Below, piece by piece: positions 37,428 through 48,740 of a DNA stretch of 64,000 nucleotides. The stretch lies in assembly GCA_963277665.1 (NCBI GenBank), contig OY728165.1:1151184050-1151248049 (forward strand), in the 5' to 3' direction. The notes below the pieces were generated by a model that was not told the DNA's origin, ran no database searches, and saw nothing but the letters and a program-made list of their open reading frames with translations. Source of the DNA: Viscum album (taxonomy: Eukaryota > Streptophyta > Magnoliopsida > Santalales > Viscaceae). A program made the position numbers and the translations under genes. Every line of letters begins with the position of its first letter. Within the stretch, counting starts at the first letter, position 1.

Positions 37428-38453
37428 AATAAATTGCGTCCTCGCAATTTGAAATTTTTAATTGAAAATAAAAGTTTGAAAATAGAAAATACCTTTGTGG
37501 AAAACCCACACTAGAAATAAGGTTAATAAAAACATATCATTAAAAGAAAGAAAGAGAAGTACAAAGGTCACCCAAGATAGACCATACTAAGATTCTATGA
37601 AAATATGGATATGGAGGAAAAACAAACCATCAAGGACTGATGGAGAGTTATAGAAAACAGGATTATGAGAAATTTAACCACAAGAAAATCACAAACATGT
37701 GATTGGTAAAATGGTCATTGAATCCCCAGTTGAAAAAGTTAACGGACAACGTTTTTGTTTTAAGTTACCTTTCATAAAGTTGAGGAATTTATTTAAGCGA
37801 TTTACTAAAAACGTAAGGAAATATACTTACTTGTCATGCAGACTTTCATTATTTAATAAATTTTTACCACGAACCCATCTTTCACCCCAAATGGCAACGA
37901 AACTCAAAAATATTCTATTTATCCTAATTGTATAAGGTTTCAAATATTACCACATACCATTTAGATTAGGAAAACTATTTTGTAATCACCAGGGACTTCC
38001 TGTAGGCTTGTGGTAGGTAATAAAGGCCTGTCACACTATGGTTGTGGGTTTGATTGCTGCTTCTTTGTCCGACGTGACTGGTTATCCCCCGACCTATAGG
38101 TTGCCCTTTTCAAAAATGTATAGTATTATAATATTACAAAAATAATCTTCAGAAATGTTTTAACCTTAAACAATACTATCCAATGTTCAAATTAATTCAT
38201 TCCAAACTTTATAGTTATCCAAAATACCTCTATCTAGACTTTCTCTAAAAGGTCTCTAAATTCCAAAATCAATTGTAACATCATATTCCCCAAACAAAGT
38301 AATGTTTCTATTATTGTCACATACTAAAAATATGATTACCTTCATCATATTAAATCCTTAATGAAAACAATAACTACTGTAGTATAATCCTTATATATAT
38401 CACATTATTCTTATAACTAGAATATAATTCTTGAGTCCAAAAGCACCAATACA
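37428..38453. other. Non-coding interior 3' of gag in the TR-GAG-type element
   Basis: About 1 kb without recognisable coding sequence apart from a SINE at about 37990-38115. In an autonomous relative this is where pol would begin; here gag is followed directly by this stretch and the polypurine tract. Confidence 0.6.
37990..38115 (+). mobile_element. tRNA-derived SINE (head region)
   Basis: A GC-richer island with the two internal RNA polymerase III boxes of a tRNA-derived SINE on the plus strand: an A-box-like GTAGGCTTGTGG (38002-38013) followed by TAGG, and a B-box-like GGGTTTGATTGCT (38046-38058; canonical GGTTCGANTCC), about 33 bp apart. The phrase GGCCTGTCAC..TATGGTTGTGGG before the B box is typical of plant SINE heads. 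It seems to end in a T-rich stretch near 38110. No clear target duplication was found. It lies opposite in orientation to the host retrotransposon. Confidence 0.55.
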
Positions 38454-39522
38454 TTAATTATTCCACTTCAACTGTAGTAACAACATAAGATTGTCCCTTA
38501 TCCCTTGGCCTTTTCTGAGGTAAGTTTCCATGACTTTTAGGACATTCATTTGCATAATTCCCCATTTCCCTACAATTGTAGCATTCAACATTGATAGCCT
38601 CTTTCTTTCCCTTACAATCACAAGCCCAGCGACCTTTTTCTCCACATTTATAACAAACTCCCATTCCTTTTAGGATTTACCGGGGTGATTCTTCCCACAA
38701 TTATCGCATAATGGAAAATACTTCTTTCCCTTTTCCCTTTATCTGTCTCTTGTTCCACCATTCTATTCATCTCTTGCTTTACTTTATTGTCGTAAGATTT
38801 AGAGAATTCATTTTCTATCTTGATAGCACATAAGACAATATCTTCGTATGATGAGAAGGATTGTGATACTAAATCTTGAAGGAGAAATGGTTTTAACCCA
38901 TCAAAGAAATGATCAATATTACTTATTGGGTTACATATATAATCTGCAGCATGTCTCGCTAACCTTGTAATGTTTTCCTTATACTTTGCAACATTCTCAT
39001 CCTCCTTTTGTCTCAGACTCAGAAATTGGCTTTCTATATCAGCTCGATGGTCATGTGGAAAGTACTTTTCTAATAAAATTTCCTTAAACTCCCTCCATTC
39101 CATACTCGATACTTTTCATCTTCCTTTGTGTTTTGAATCAGTGACCACCATTGATTGGCATCTCCAGTGAGGTGGTAAACTGCCATGAAAACCTTCTCCC
39201 TTTCACTACTCCCCAAGGCATGGAATATTTTCTCTAAGGAGTTTATCCAGTGCTTAGCTACTAATGGATTTGTAACCCCATTTAATGTTGGTGGTTGTTG
39301 CCTCATGAAGTGGTCTAACATTGATCCTCCACATTGCAGATCAGGGTGCTCCATACGAGTAAGGTTATTATTCATAACCTGAGTGAGTTGTCCTAGTATG
39401 GTGATAAGTTGATCAGAACCAGTTGTATCACCAGCTCGACTATAATTATTTTGAGTAGGAGGGAAATCTCTATATGGAGTGCGTCCATTGATACAGTTTC
39501 CATTCCTTCCACTAGGTGTCAT
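38454..39522 (-). pseudogene. gag: Ty3/gypsy-type gag of the TR-GAG element
   Basis: About 356 codons in three overlapping frames (39070-39522, 38648-39103, 38458-38664), so two frameshifts. The start is the ATG at 39520-39522. The N-terminal ~60 residues are polar. The Retrotrans_gag domain follows: HWINSLEKIF, then VYHLTGDANQWW, then REFKEILLEKYFP, then LSLRQKEDENVAKY, then FFDGLKPFL. The end carries zinc knuckles: a CDNCGKNH start in a shifted frame, CYKCGEKGRWACDC and CYNCREMGNYANEC. In the last two the metal-binding His is replaced (R/W and N), so RNA binding is probably lost. It is the only gene of the element and would have packaged its RNA with enzymes from a partner. Confidence 0.88.
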
Positions 39523-40014
39523 TTCTAAACAATGGCATAAACTAGATTTGTTTATGAATCAAACTACATAATTCCATACTTGTAAAACACTTAACATAAA
39601 TTGAAATATTTATGGATATAACCCATAATCATAAAAAGAAATGTTTTCTTTGAGGAAGTATATACTCATAAACCCTTTATAATGGATTGTATAGAAAATG
39701 AGAACTATCCTAATCAAATCCCTCGAGAGTGTCATAACCAAGAGTGAAGCAAGGCTCGTTATCATGCACCAGTTCCCGTTCGAGTCTAGATCAAAGTGGT
39801 TTTTTTGGGTTTTACCCCTAGGTACATCTGTGCCAGATCCACCTCTACCTGCTCGTATCCAGACAGGGATGTATTTCTCGGAAAACTCATAAAATATCTA
39901 TAATACCAAAATTCTAGGAAGTTCTTCTATACTAATCCTCAAAGTCTATCTTTGGGCTATGTGCTTTAATCGGAGTTTATCTAAATCTAGATTCTAAGGT
40001 TAGTACTAAAATTC
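39523..40014. other. Untranslated leader of the TR-GAG-type element
   Basis: About 490 bp between primer site and gag start. It contains a GC-richer island at 39720-39880; the 64-codon plus-strand frame there looks accidental. Confidence 0.5.
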
Positions 40015-40025
40015 CTCTGATACCA
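40015..40025 (-). other. Primer-binding site, initiator-Met tRNA
   Basis: The minus strand reads TGGTATCAGAG, an 11-base match to the initiator-Met primer site, two bases inside the 5' LTR end (40028). Confidence 0.85.
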
Positions 40026-40027
40026 AT

Positions 40028-43000
40028 TGTAACGCCCCGACCCTAGTTACCCAGAGTCGGTGCATTGTTGCATAACATTGGCATGATCAAAAAAGATCTA
40101 GTCTCAAAATACCGATTAGTTTAGTAGCCTTGGAAACACTAGATACATTCATAAATGTTAAATTACATCATAAATTACAAAATCACAATAACATAGTCTC
40201 TATAGTCCACACTTCTATCCCCTTCAGACTACCCCTATAGGTCAGTCATAAAATATTTCTTCACATCCTGGGAAAAATAAAACATTGAAAGGGTTGAGCT
40301 CAGATGCTCAGTAATGATAACAATATAGCAGAAGATTTCATAAATAAACATAAAAATTTAAGGCAATGTATAATTAAAACAAAAGGCTTTTAAAAATGAA
40401 CTTCAACATAATATGGCCAATGTAAAATGAGATAATTCCATTTACTTATTCACATGGATATTTTACTGACCGAATAATCACATTCAATATCAATAACCAC
40501 TTTCATGATGATGGATTGCATAATGCCAGACTATCATAACCACATAGCCAAGGCCTCGTGCCAATACTACAAATAATATTTTGTCAAGGAATCGTGCCGA
40601 GACACTAGTTTGACTCATGAGACCTGCTGATTCATCGAGGAGCTATAGCGGGCTCCACCCGTCACTTATTAAGTCCAATTCATTCCTCATATGAACAGGT
40701 TTAAACATATCATAAACCATAACATAGGCGTATCACAAAAAACATGCATAAAGAAAACATAACATTTCAACATTTCAATAACAAGATATCAATACAACAC
40801 ATTGATAAAAAAACACTTTCAAAACCATTTTCAATACCGAAATAAAATAAAATAAAAACTTTTTATTTATTTTTCATTTAAAAAAGTTATGGCTTGTAGA
40901 GGGAGATAAAACTCAAATAATGGTCACGATGGTGGAGAAGTCGTTGTCGCCGCATATGTACGACAAAAAAACATTCTCTTTTGTCTCTTAGTAAAACAAT
41001 TTGTATAAAAATATTTCTTTTGAATAGTCATAAAAGTCAAAGGGGTTTATACACCGTATAAAAGAAAGTTGTGTATAAAACAAAATATGCCTCAATGAAA
41101 GGAGATTGAGATGAAGTCCCTTACAAATATCATTTTTTAAATAAAATAGATCTATTATTTGTATTCACTATAAGTACACATAAATAAAGTACAAATACAT
41201 GATAGGACATAATAATATCATGACATAATTTGAAAGTAGGAGATTAACCCAAAGAATGTGAATTGGGTTAAGAATTTCCCTTACCTTGTGTCCGACATGA
41301 CTCGATCATTCTTTAATCTCTTGAATAATAAACTAGAGTTAATTTCTATTTTAATAAGAACCTATTTCATGTTCATTATTCCTTTTATATTACTTATTAA
41401 CATGTAATAAACATTATGCAATTATTTATGTAAATAACGGTCATTTTGTCGATCTTTGGTATTTGAGTCAAAAATAAACTTCTTATAATTAAATGTTGTT
41501 AATGTGGTAAAATATCCATTATATCCAAAATTATATTTATTATGTAGATATAATATATATAATATATATCCATTATATACATGAATTTATAATATTACAT
41601 AACATTAAGAGGTAAGAAATGAAATGCACCGTTCATGGAGACGGTAAGCCGTACGTACGCATGAACGCTACTTTCATTTCTATTTCATATTTAATGGAAT
41701 TAAATTATAATTATATAAAGGTATAATATAATTCCAGTATAATATAATTTATAATAACATTTACTACATCCTTTATACATCCCACATATGGCATTAACGA
41801 TTCAAATCACTTTGAGGGGGCGGTAGTCCACACTTCCTAAAATGAAATTATCGCGTTACCCATAATGGAAATCATAAAGGTATGCCATAAATAAAAAATA
41901 CATAAGTATAAGGAAAACAGAAAAATAATATATATCATATATAAAAAATAGTTTCATCATAATGGCCACCATGAGAGGTGTTAAAAGAAGATTGAACAAA
42001 CATTGTTTCATGAGGCAGTAATTCGCCACCCACAGAAACAATATGTTCTTTAACCATTTGACGAAGGTGTGTGTAAGTGTAAATAAAATACTTCTCATAA
42101 AAACATCCTAGTATATTGATAATACTGTGTTTTTTACAAAATAAAAGAATAAAAAGTGTTTAGGGGGTTGGAGAATCAAAATAAAACAAAACAACATAAT
42201 AGAAGACATTACCATAAAATCAGGTAACACTTTTTGATTTGAGTCAAAGGCTTACTTGGGAAGACTTATACCCAATGTTATGATTCTAAGAGTAAGAGAG
42301 GGAAGTTGGGAGAGTATATGTGCAGAGTTTTTCCTAGCCAAATGGATTGATGGTGTGAATAAGGTGGTAGTGGTGGGGGCCTTTTATAAGAGTAGAGGAG
42401 GGGCACTTTTGGAATGATTGAAATGTTACTTTTTTATGATTTTTTTGGATTCTAAAGGTCCAAAAATAATATATTTCAAGTATAAGGTGATTAGGGTTCT
42501 AAATATGCTCATCTAATAGGTTTTTGACAAGTTTAAGCCTTAGATATTACATTATCTTTTCATTTTATTTAAATTGTAAATTAATGAGGTAATTGCTACA
42601 TCATCATGGTGTCATAAATAATTTAATTTATTTAATGTCTAAAAATTATAAAAAAATATAATGATTTAGGAAATATTTTTAGATTTCTAATGAATATTTA
42701 TAGTCTAAAATATGACTTCTATAACCTCTTATAAGAAGTGTTTTAGTAAAACAACACATGTTTGTGATAATTTTATTTTCACTTTAAATAAAAAGTTATT
42801 AATGTCATTTTCATACCCTAGTGGCTCCATGGGGTCCCCAAGTTGACCCATGGATTTTTTTTGTTGTCCATGACTCATCAAATAAGGGTTGAAAAAGTGT
42901 AAAGGTATTTTCATATTTTTATAATATCATTTTTACCTTAAATCTCACTAATTACCTTTATTCGCGATTAATTAAACTTAAATGTTACTATTCACCAAAA

Positions 43001-43736
43001 TATTATTTTAATCCCATTAAACCACATTATACTTCCTAATGACAACCATGTATGTCAGATTTTTAAAAATAAAATAACAGATGTGGAAATGTTTCATTTA
43101 AACGAAAAATCAGTTTTTTAACTACCACTTAGTGGTTTCACTATTAATCAAAAATTGAAGTTTTTTCAGAACAATGCCAAAATTTCACCCTAAGATATAA
43201 TTAATATTATGAATTAAAAAATGATTTCTATATTACAACATTCCAAACATATAAGTTTCATTAATTTATTTTATAATTAATTCCCACTGTCACAACAAAT
43301 CGCGTGTTTTTAAGAAACAATATATATCTAAAGATTGACAATTGTTTATGTCCAATTTCAAAGAGAAATTAATTCTAATGACCACCATTGGATAAAATTG
43401 TAAAAATATATTATAATTATACTTTAAAACCACTCTATAGTATAATTTATCACTATAATTTATTTTTATTAAAAAAGTTGTTTTTAAGTATTTTTTCACT
43501 ATTCATAAAAAATTGGAAGTTCTCAAAAAATTCAACATAGGCTAATTTAGATATTCCAAATCCACAAATTAATTCCATTATGAAATATAAAATTTATATA
43601 ATTTTAAAAAGTGGGTATTACTATTCATAATCGCTATTTTGATTGGTCGCGGTGCGTTAGAATCTCGAACTTGCGTACAATGGAAGCTATTGCATTATTG
43701 AAAGAGAAGTGTATCATGGAAGCTCGGGGGGTTACA
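40028..43736 (-). repeat. 5' LTR of the TR-GAG-type element
   Basis: 3709 bp, alignable over its whole length with 33696-37413. It keeps the TATA motif (42380-42390), the splice-donor-like motifs (about 42209-42215, where AAGGTAATG reads ATGGTAATG, and about 41279-41286) and hairpin module A intact (41631-41666). Module B has lost one stem pair by a G-to-A change. Confidence 0.9.
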
Positions 43737-46433
43737 CATTTAATAATAATAAAACATAAAACAATAATAAAGGATAGAAAACCTGTAAACACTACAACAA
43801 CAAGTGATCATTTTAAGATATAGAAATATTCAACCCATTTCCAAAACTATTTAAAACATGATATTTTTTTAATCAAGTGCCTTATACAATTTTGAATAAT
43901 TAGAAATAAATTATAATTTTAAAACATTCATGTCCATATAAGTGTATTGTCAAATCTATTTTAAAACATGAAAATTTAATTGATGGGTTTGAATGAATAA
44001 ATCATTAAAACATTTAAAATGATATTTTAGTTAAAGAGTACCTTAACACATGAGAAACACAGGACTAAAAAATTATGGATTGAAATTATACATTACATTA
44101 ATTATCATTATAATAAAATAATTTATTCTAGAAAGAGTCAAATTTTTTTATATACACATTATATTATAATAAATGTTCATGATAACAAGATAATCCTCAA
44201 TGAATGGAGATTGAGAAGAATTCCCTTACCTGAAGTCCAAATCATCTCGTATGTTCCTCGTTATTCCTACATAAGAAACATGAGTTAATTTATTTTATTT
44301 AGATAACCATTTTAATGTTTATTATTTTTTTAATATCAATTATTACAATGTTATAACAATCAACTAATTATTTAAGTTCATATCAGACATTTTGTTGAAG
44401 TTTGGTACTTGAGTGAAAAATGATCTTTTTTTGATGTATATTGTCCATGTGGTCATAATTCCATTATTTATAGAATGATATTCATGATTTATGTAACATA
44501 TAAATATCATATATTTTTTTATAATAATCAATAACATTTAAAAATAATAAATGAAAAGCACCGTTCATGGAGACTGTCAGACGTACGTATGCATGAATGA
44601 TACACTAATTTATTTTTAATAACAACGGAATGAGAACTAGATTATAAAGAGTTAAATTATAATTAAAATATAATATTTATGTCATTTATGCCTCATATGT
44701 TAAATAAAACCATCTATTAAACAATCCAGGTATAACGCGAATGAGTCACATCGCTTTGAGGGGCGACAATCCATTCTTCCTCAATCAAAATTAGGATATT
44801 TACACAACATGGAAAGCATAAAGGTTTGTTATAAAAAAAATTATAGAAGAATTGAGACAATATAAATATAATATATATCATATATAATTATATTTCTATC
44901 ATAATGGCCACCATTAGAGATGGTAGGAGAAAGTTGAACAATCATCGTTTCGTGTGGTCATAGTTCATCGTACATAGAAAAAATATGTTCTATATCCATT
45001 ATATGTAGGTATGTGTATGTTTAGGTATAAACCTTATCATAAAAAAATATTATATTTAGGATACTAGTGTTTTTATTATATAATGGAATAATGAGAGGTT
45101 AGTGTGGTTGGAGAAGGAAAATAAATAAAAGGAGATTAAAAGAAGACATTACCTCAAAATTAGGTAACACCCTTTGATATGAGCCAATAAGCTCCCTTGA
45201 GTTTTCTTCTACCCAATGTAAGGATTCTAAGAGGAAGGGAGAGACTCTGGGAGCTTATTTTATTATATTTTTGATGAGACAAGGGGCTTGATAGGTATGA
45301 ATATGTGGGTAGAGGTGGTGGACTTTTATAAGAAATAGGAGGGGAACTTCAGTAAAGTCTTGAAATATTATTTTATTATAAAATTATTTTCAAATTATAA
45401 TAGTTTGAAAGTTATATATTATGAGTATTATATGAGGATGGATCGAAATACTCTTTACCAATGGGTTTTAGACAAGTATATGACACAAATTCAAACTTAT
45501 CTTTTGGCTTTAACCCTCAGTAAAAAACTATCTCTTAGCATGTGATCTGATATTTTTACACTATATCGTTAATATGGAAACAATAAAATTCCAACGATCT
45601 TAAAGAGGACCATTCCTGACATTTGAATCATTATCTATGAGATTTGGACAAATCTCATATATTTTTTTGTCTATTTTATCATATAATAAAATATTATTTA
45701 TTTTAGAAGCTCATTTAAGTAAATTTTGACACAATTTAGTAATTGATTTTTCTTATAGTCATAAAAGATAGATTTATTTGAAAAAAACATTAAATCAAAT
45801 ACAACATTTCATCATAATCCATAAATTTTTTGGATGGAATCAAAATGTTAAAATTACATTTACTGAAATATTTATATTATCATTTATTTGAATATTTCAT
45901 TAATAAGGTAATCATTGCATCATCATTTAGTCAAAAATAAATTAATATATTTAATGTATAAAAACTATAAATTAAATTATATGATGTATGAAATATTTTA
46001 ATATTTCTAATTAATATTTATATTACAGAGGATAGTTATATAACTCTACCGTAAAATCATTTTAGTAAAAGGATAAATTTTTATGTTATATTTCTCATTA
46101 CATTAAATTAGTTATTATAACTGTCATTATCATAACCAAGTGGCTTTATGGGGACCTTAAATAGACATAAGGATTCTCATGGTAGTCTGTATGTCATCAA
46201 AAAGTATTAAGACATGTATTAGGGTGGTTTTATATTATTATTATATTATTTTTACTCTTATTTACCTAATTTATCCTTTAACCTTGGTGAATGAAAATAA
46301 GTAATGAAGTTACTAATCATAATTTCCAAAAATAAAATGTACTTATTTAAAAAATTTTAAATTTCTTATTCGAAATATGGGGTCCATTTTCTAAAATTCA
46401 AAATACTTAATTGGAAGAAATTAATTTAAAATT
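43737..46433 (-). repeat. Older, diverged LTR of the same family, left part
   Basis: Clear homology to the 3.7 kb LTR starts at about 44130 and runs to the CACTA insertion: the ATTCCCTTACC donor-like spot (44221-44231), hairpin module A (44563-44598), GCTTTGAGGGGCG (44752-44765), the GAAGACATTACC spot (45143-45153), the TATA motif (45323-45332) and AAGTGGCTTTATGGGGAC (46138-46155) appear in the same order and spacing. Divergence is far greater than between the two intact LTRs, with many CpG losses. 43737-44130 is only doubtfully related. The right part continues at 56479. Confidence 0.75.
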
Positions 46434-46700
46434 AACTACTAGAAATTTAGGTTGTAACCATAGTTTGAAACTTTTTCTATAATTTATAGCCACAGTTCCA
46501 TGGATTGTGGCTGGTATTAGTGTGGAAATAGGGAAAGGCATATATCCATGGTTTCAAAACGTGGATAAATACCTATATCCATAGTTTAAAATGAGTATAA
46601 AGGCCTAAAACCCTATATCCACGGTTTGAACCCATGGTAGAACCCTAATCCATAAAGAGACTATAGCCATTGTTTGAATACGTAGATATAGGCCATCCAA
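46434..46700. repeat. Left TIR and subterminal repeats of the CACTA element
   Basis: After the terminal repeat come five or six degenerate copies of a TATATCCATGGTTTgaAAC-type motif in both orientations (for example near 46488, 46541, 46578, 46617, 46660). Such subterminal arrays are transposase binding sites in En/Spm elements; here that role is inferred from position. Confidence 0.7.
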
Positions 46701-47385
46701 TTTCATTAAAAAACACTCCCATAGTCCCCCACTCCCCATATAGCCCCTCCCTTCCCCTCTGGACAGCCCCCCTAGAACACCCCCTCCTCTTTTCACACCC
46801 CAACCTTTCCTGGACAACCCCCCTGCACCCCCTCCCACTAGAATCGCCCCCTAGACACCCCATGGACACCCCTCCCCCCGAGACACTCCCCTAGACAAAC
46901 CCTTGGACACCCCCCACTAGACACCCCCCAATGGACACCACATAGACACCCCACAATTGATATCCCCCTAGACACCATCCTGGACACCCCATGGACTCCC
47001 CCATGGACACCCGTGGACACCCCTCACTGGACCCCCTAGAATCCCCCTACAAAGTCCCCTACTAGACCCCCTGGACCCCCTTAGACACCCCCTGTACACC
47101 CCCTAGACACACCTTGGACACCCCCAAGACTCCCCTTCCCCCTAGACAGTCCCTCCCCACTAGAAACCCCCTAGAAATCCCCTAGGTACCCCCCATTAGA
47201 CACCCCCACTGGACACCCACTAGACACACCCTGAACACCCCTCCCTCTTAGACACCCCCTTGGACACCCCCCGTGACACCCCCACTAGACCCCCCTAACA
47301 CCCCTGAGACACCCCCTGGACACCCCTCCCCCTAGAAACCCCCTAGAACCCCCCCCAACACCCCCCTGGACACCCCGATGCTTGA
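46701..47385. repeat. C-rich minisatellite, block 1
   Basis: Dense degenerate repeats of CCCCCTAGACACC and CCCCTGGACACC on the plus strand, about 12-15 bp each. The minus strand is G-rich with many runs of four or more G. The proline- and glycine-rich frames in it are by-products. It is not a plant telomere repeat. Confidence 0.85.
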
Positions 47386-47920
47386 ATATACTTGTAAACA
47401 TGCATATTTAGATAAGGAACTAAGTAAAAGTGAAAATGAAAACTGTAAACTGAGATCATTTATAAAATATCTTTTCTAAAAAAATATAAAGGTACAAGAT
47501 TAAAATGTCTATACCTTGGGATCAACTATCCAACCATGATATAGAGAAATGTCTAGAAGATCGAATATTTCACACTCAGTAGTAAAATCAAAATAATCAA
47601 TTCTGCATGCATGGTGTATTCCAAGTATATTTGATTAAAAATACAACAAATGGTTACTAATGTCTTTCAAAATTTTTATAAAATTACAATTACTACCTGA
47701 ATTTTATATTCACTTAAATCCTTTTTGCAAGTCATGGAAGAAAATCAATTAAATAGGCTATGTTTTGATGTTGGGTCTCTACATAGTATGCATCCCTATC
47801 CTGAAAACAAATACAAGTCATAAAAAAAACAAATTATTGAAAAGTAAAGGCCATTAAGAAGCCAAAAAAAGTAAACCAAGGTATAATTTGAGAACTTTTA
47901 AATTCTTATATTCGTATCCC
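47386..47920. other. AT-rich spacer within the CACTA element
   Basis: No gene or repeat recognised. Confidence 0.4.
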
Positions 47921-48740
47921 CTAACCCCCCTCTTAGACGACCCCCTCCCCATACACCCCCACACCCCTCCATGCCCCTTCACACTACCCCCAACCACCTT
48001 TACCCTCTAGACACCCCCTCTTGGATAGTCCCCTCCACCTACACCCCCACACACCCTGCCCCCTCCCACCCCTCCTAGAAAGCCCCTAGATAGAACCCCC
48101 ATACCCCCCTATAGAGCATCCCAATCCCCTACACCCCTACCCCCTCTCTACTCATTCCACACTGCCCCTACCCCCTTCACCCCTAGACACCACCCTGGAC
48201 ACCCCACTCCTGGATATCCCCCTACCTAGACCCTTCACCCAAATGGACACCCCCCTCTTGGACATCCCCCTCACCCTACACCCCCTCCTCCCTGCACACT
48301 ACCCCAATACCCCTTAACCCCCCTCTTGGAAACCACCACCCCTAGACACCCCGTCCCCCTGAACAACCCCCACCTAGACATCCCCCTCCTGGAAACCCCC
48401 TCCCCCTAAACCCCCACACACCATGCCTCGCCAGCATCCACCTACACACTGCCCCCACCCCCACTTCCCCATTCACCACCACTACGCCCTACACACTGCC
48501 CCACGACCCCCTTCACCCCAACTGCCACCAACCGTCACCCCCCCATATGCCCCCGCCTTCACCCCTACTTTCCCTTTTAAACACCCCCTCCCCCTACAAC
48601 CCCACACCCCTACCCCCTCCCTAACCCCCTCACCACCGCTAAACCATATACACTACCCCTTACCCCCTTCACCCCAAATTTCACCCACCACAAACCCCCC
48701 ACCTGCACCCCCACTTCCCACCACTCCACCTGCACCACCA
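47921..48740. repeat. C-rich minisatellite, block 2
   Basis: Repeats such as CCCCCTACACCCC, CCCTAGACACC and CACTGCCCC. The 117-codon frame at 48423-48776 (plus) is almost only Pro, Thr, His and Pro-rich dipeptides and simply follows the repeat; I do not call it a gene. Confidence 0.8.

Larger units (their letters stand above)
33696..43736 (-). mobile_element. TR-GAG-type non-autonomous LTR retrotransposon with 3.7 kb LTRs
   Basis: Two direct repeats, 33696-37413 and 40028-43736, both TGTAAC...GTTACA, flank a short 2.6 kb interior. In minus-strand sense the interior starts with a primer site for initiator-Met tRNA (40015-40025), has a single gag gene with zinc knuckles (38454-39522), about 1 kb of non-coding DNA and a polypurine tract (37414-37427) before the 3' LTR. 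No protease, integrase or RT exists. This matches the class described as TR-GAG (terminal-repeat retrotransposons with a GAG domain). LTRs of 3.7 kb, longer than the interior, are extreme. The first ~225 bp of the LTRs differ at roughly a tenth of positions. Flanks CTGTT and CATTT are not a convincing target duplication. Confidence 0.88.

Noticed and set aside
33691..43741. Target duplication of the TR-GAG-type element
   Set aside because: Flanks CTGTT and CATTT agree at only three of five positions, no better than might occur by chance.
46701..48740. Interstitial telomere repeats
   Set aside because: Units are CCCCCTAGACACC-like; the plant telomere unit CCCTAAA is not repeated here.
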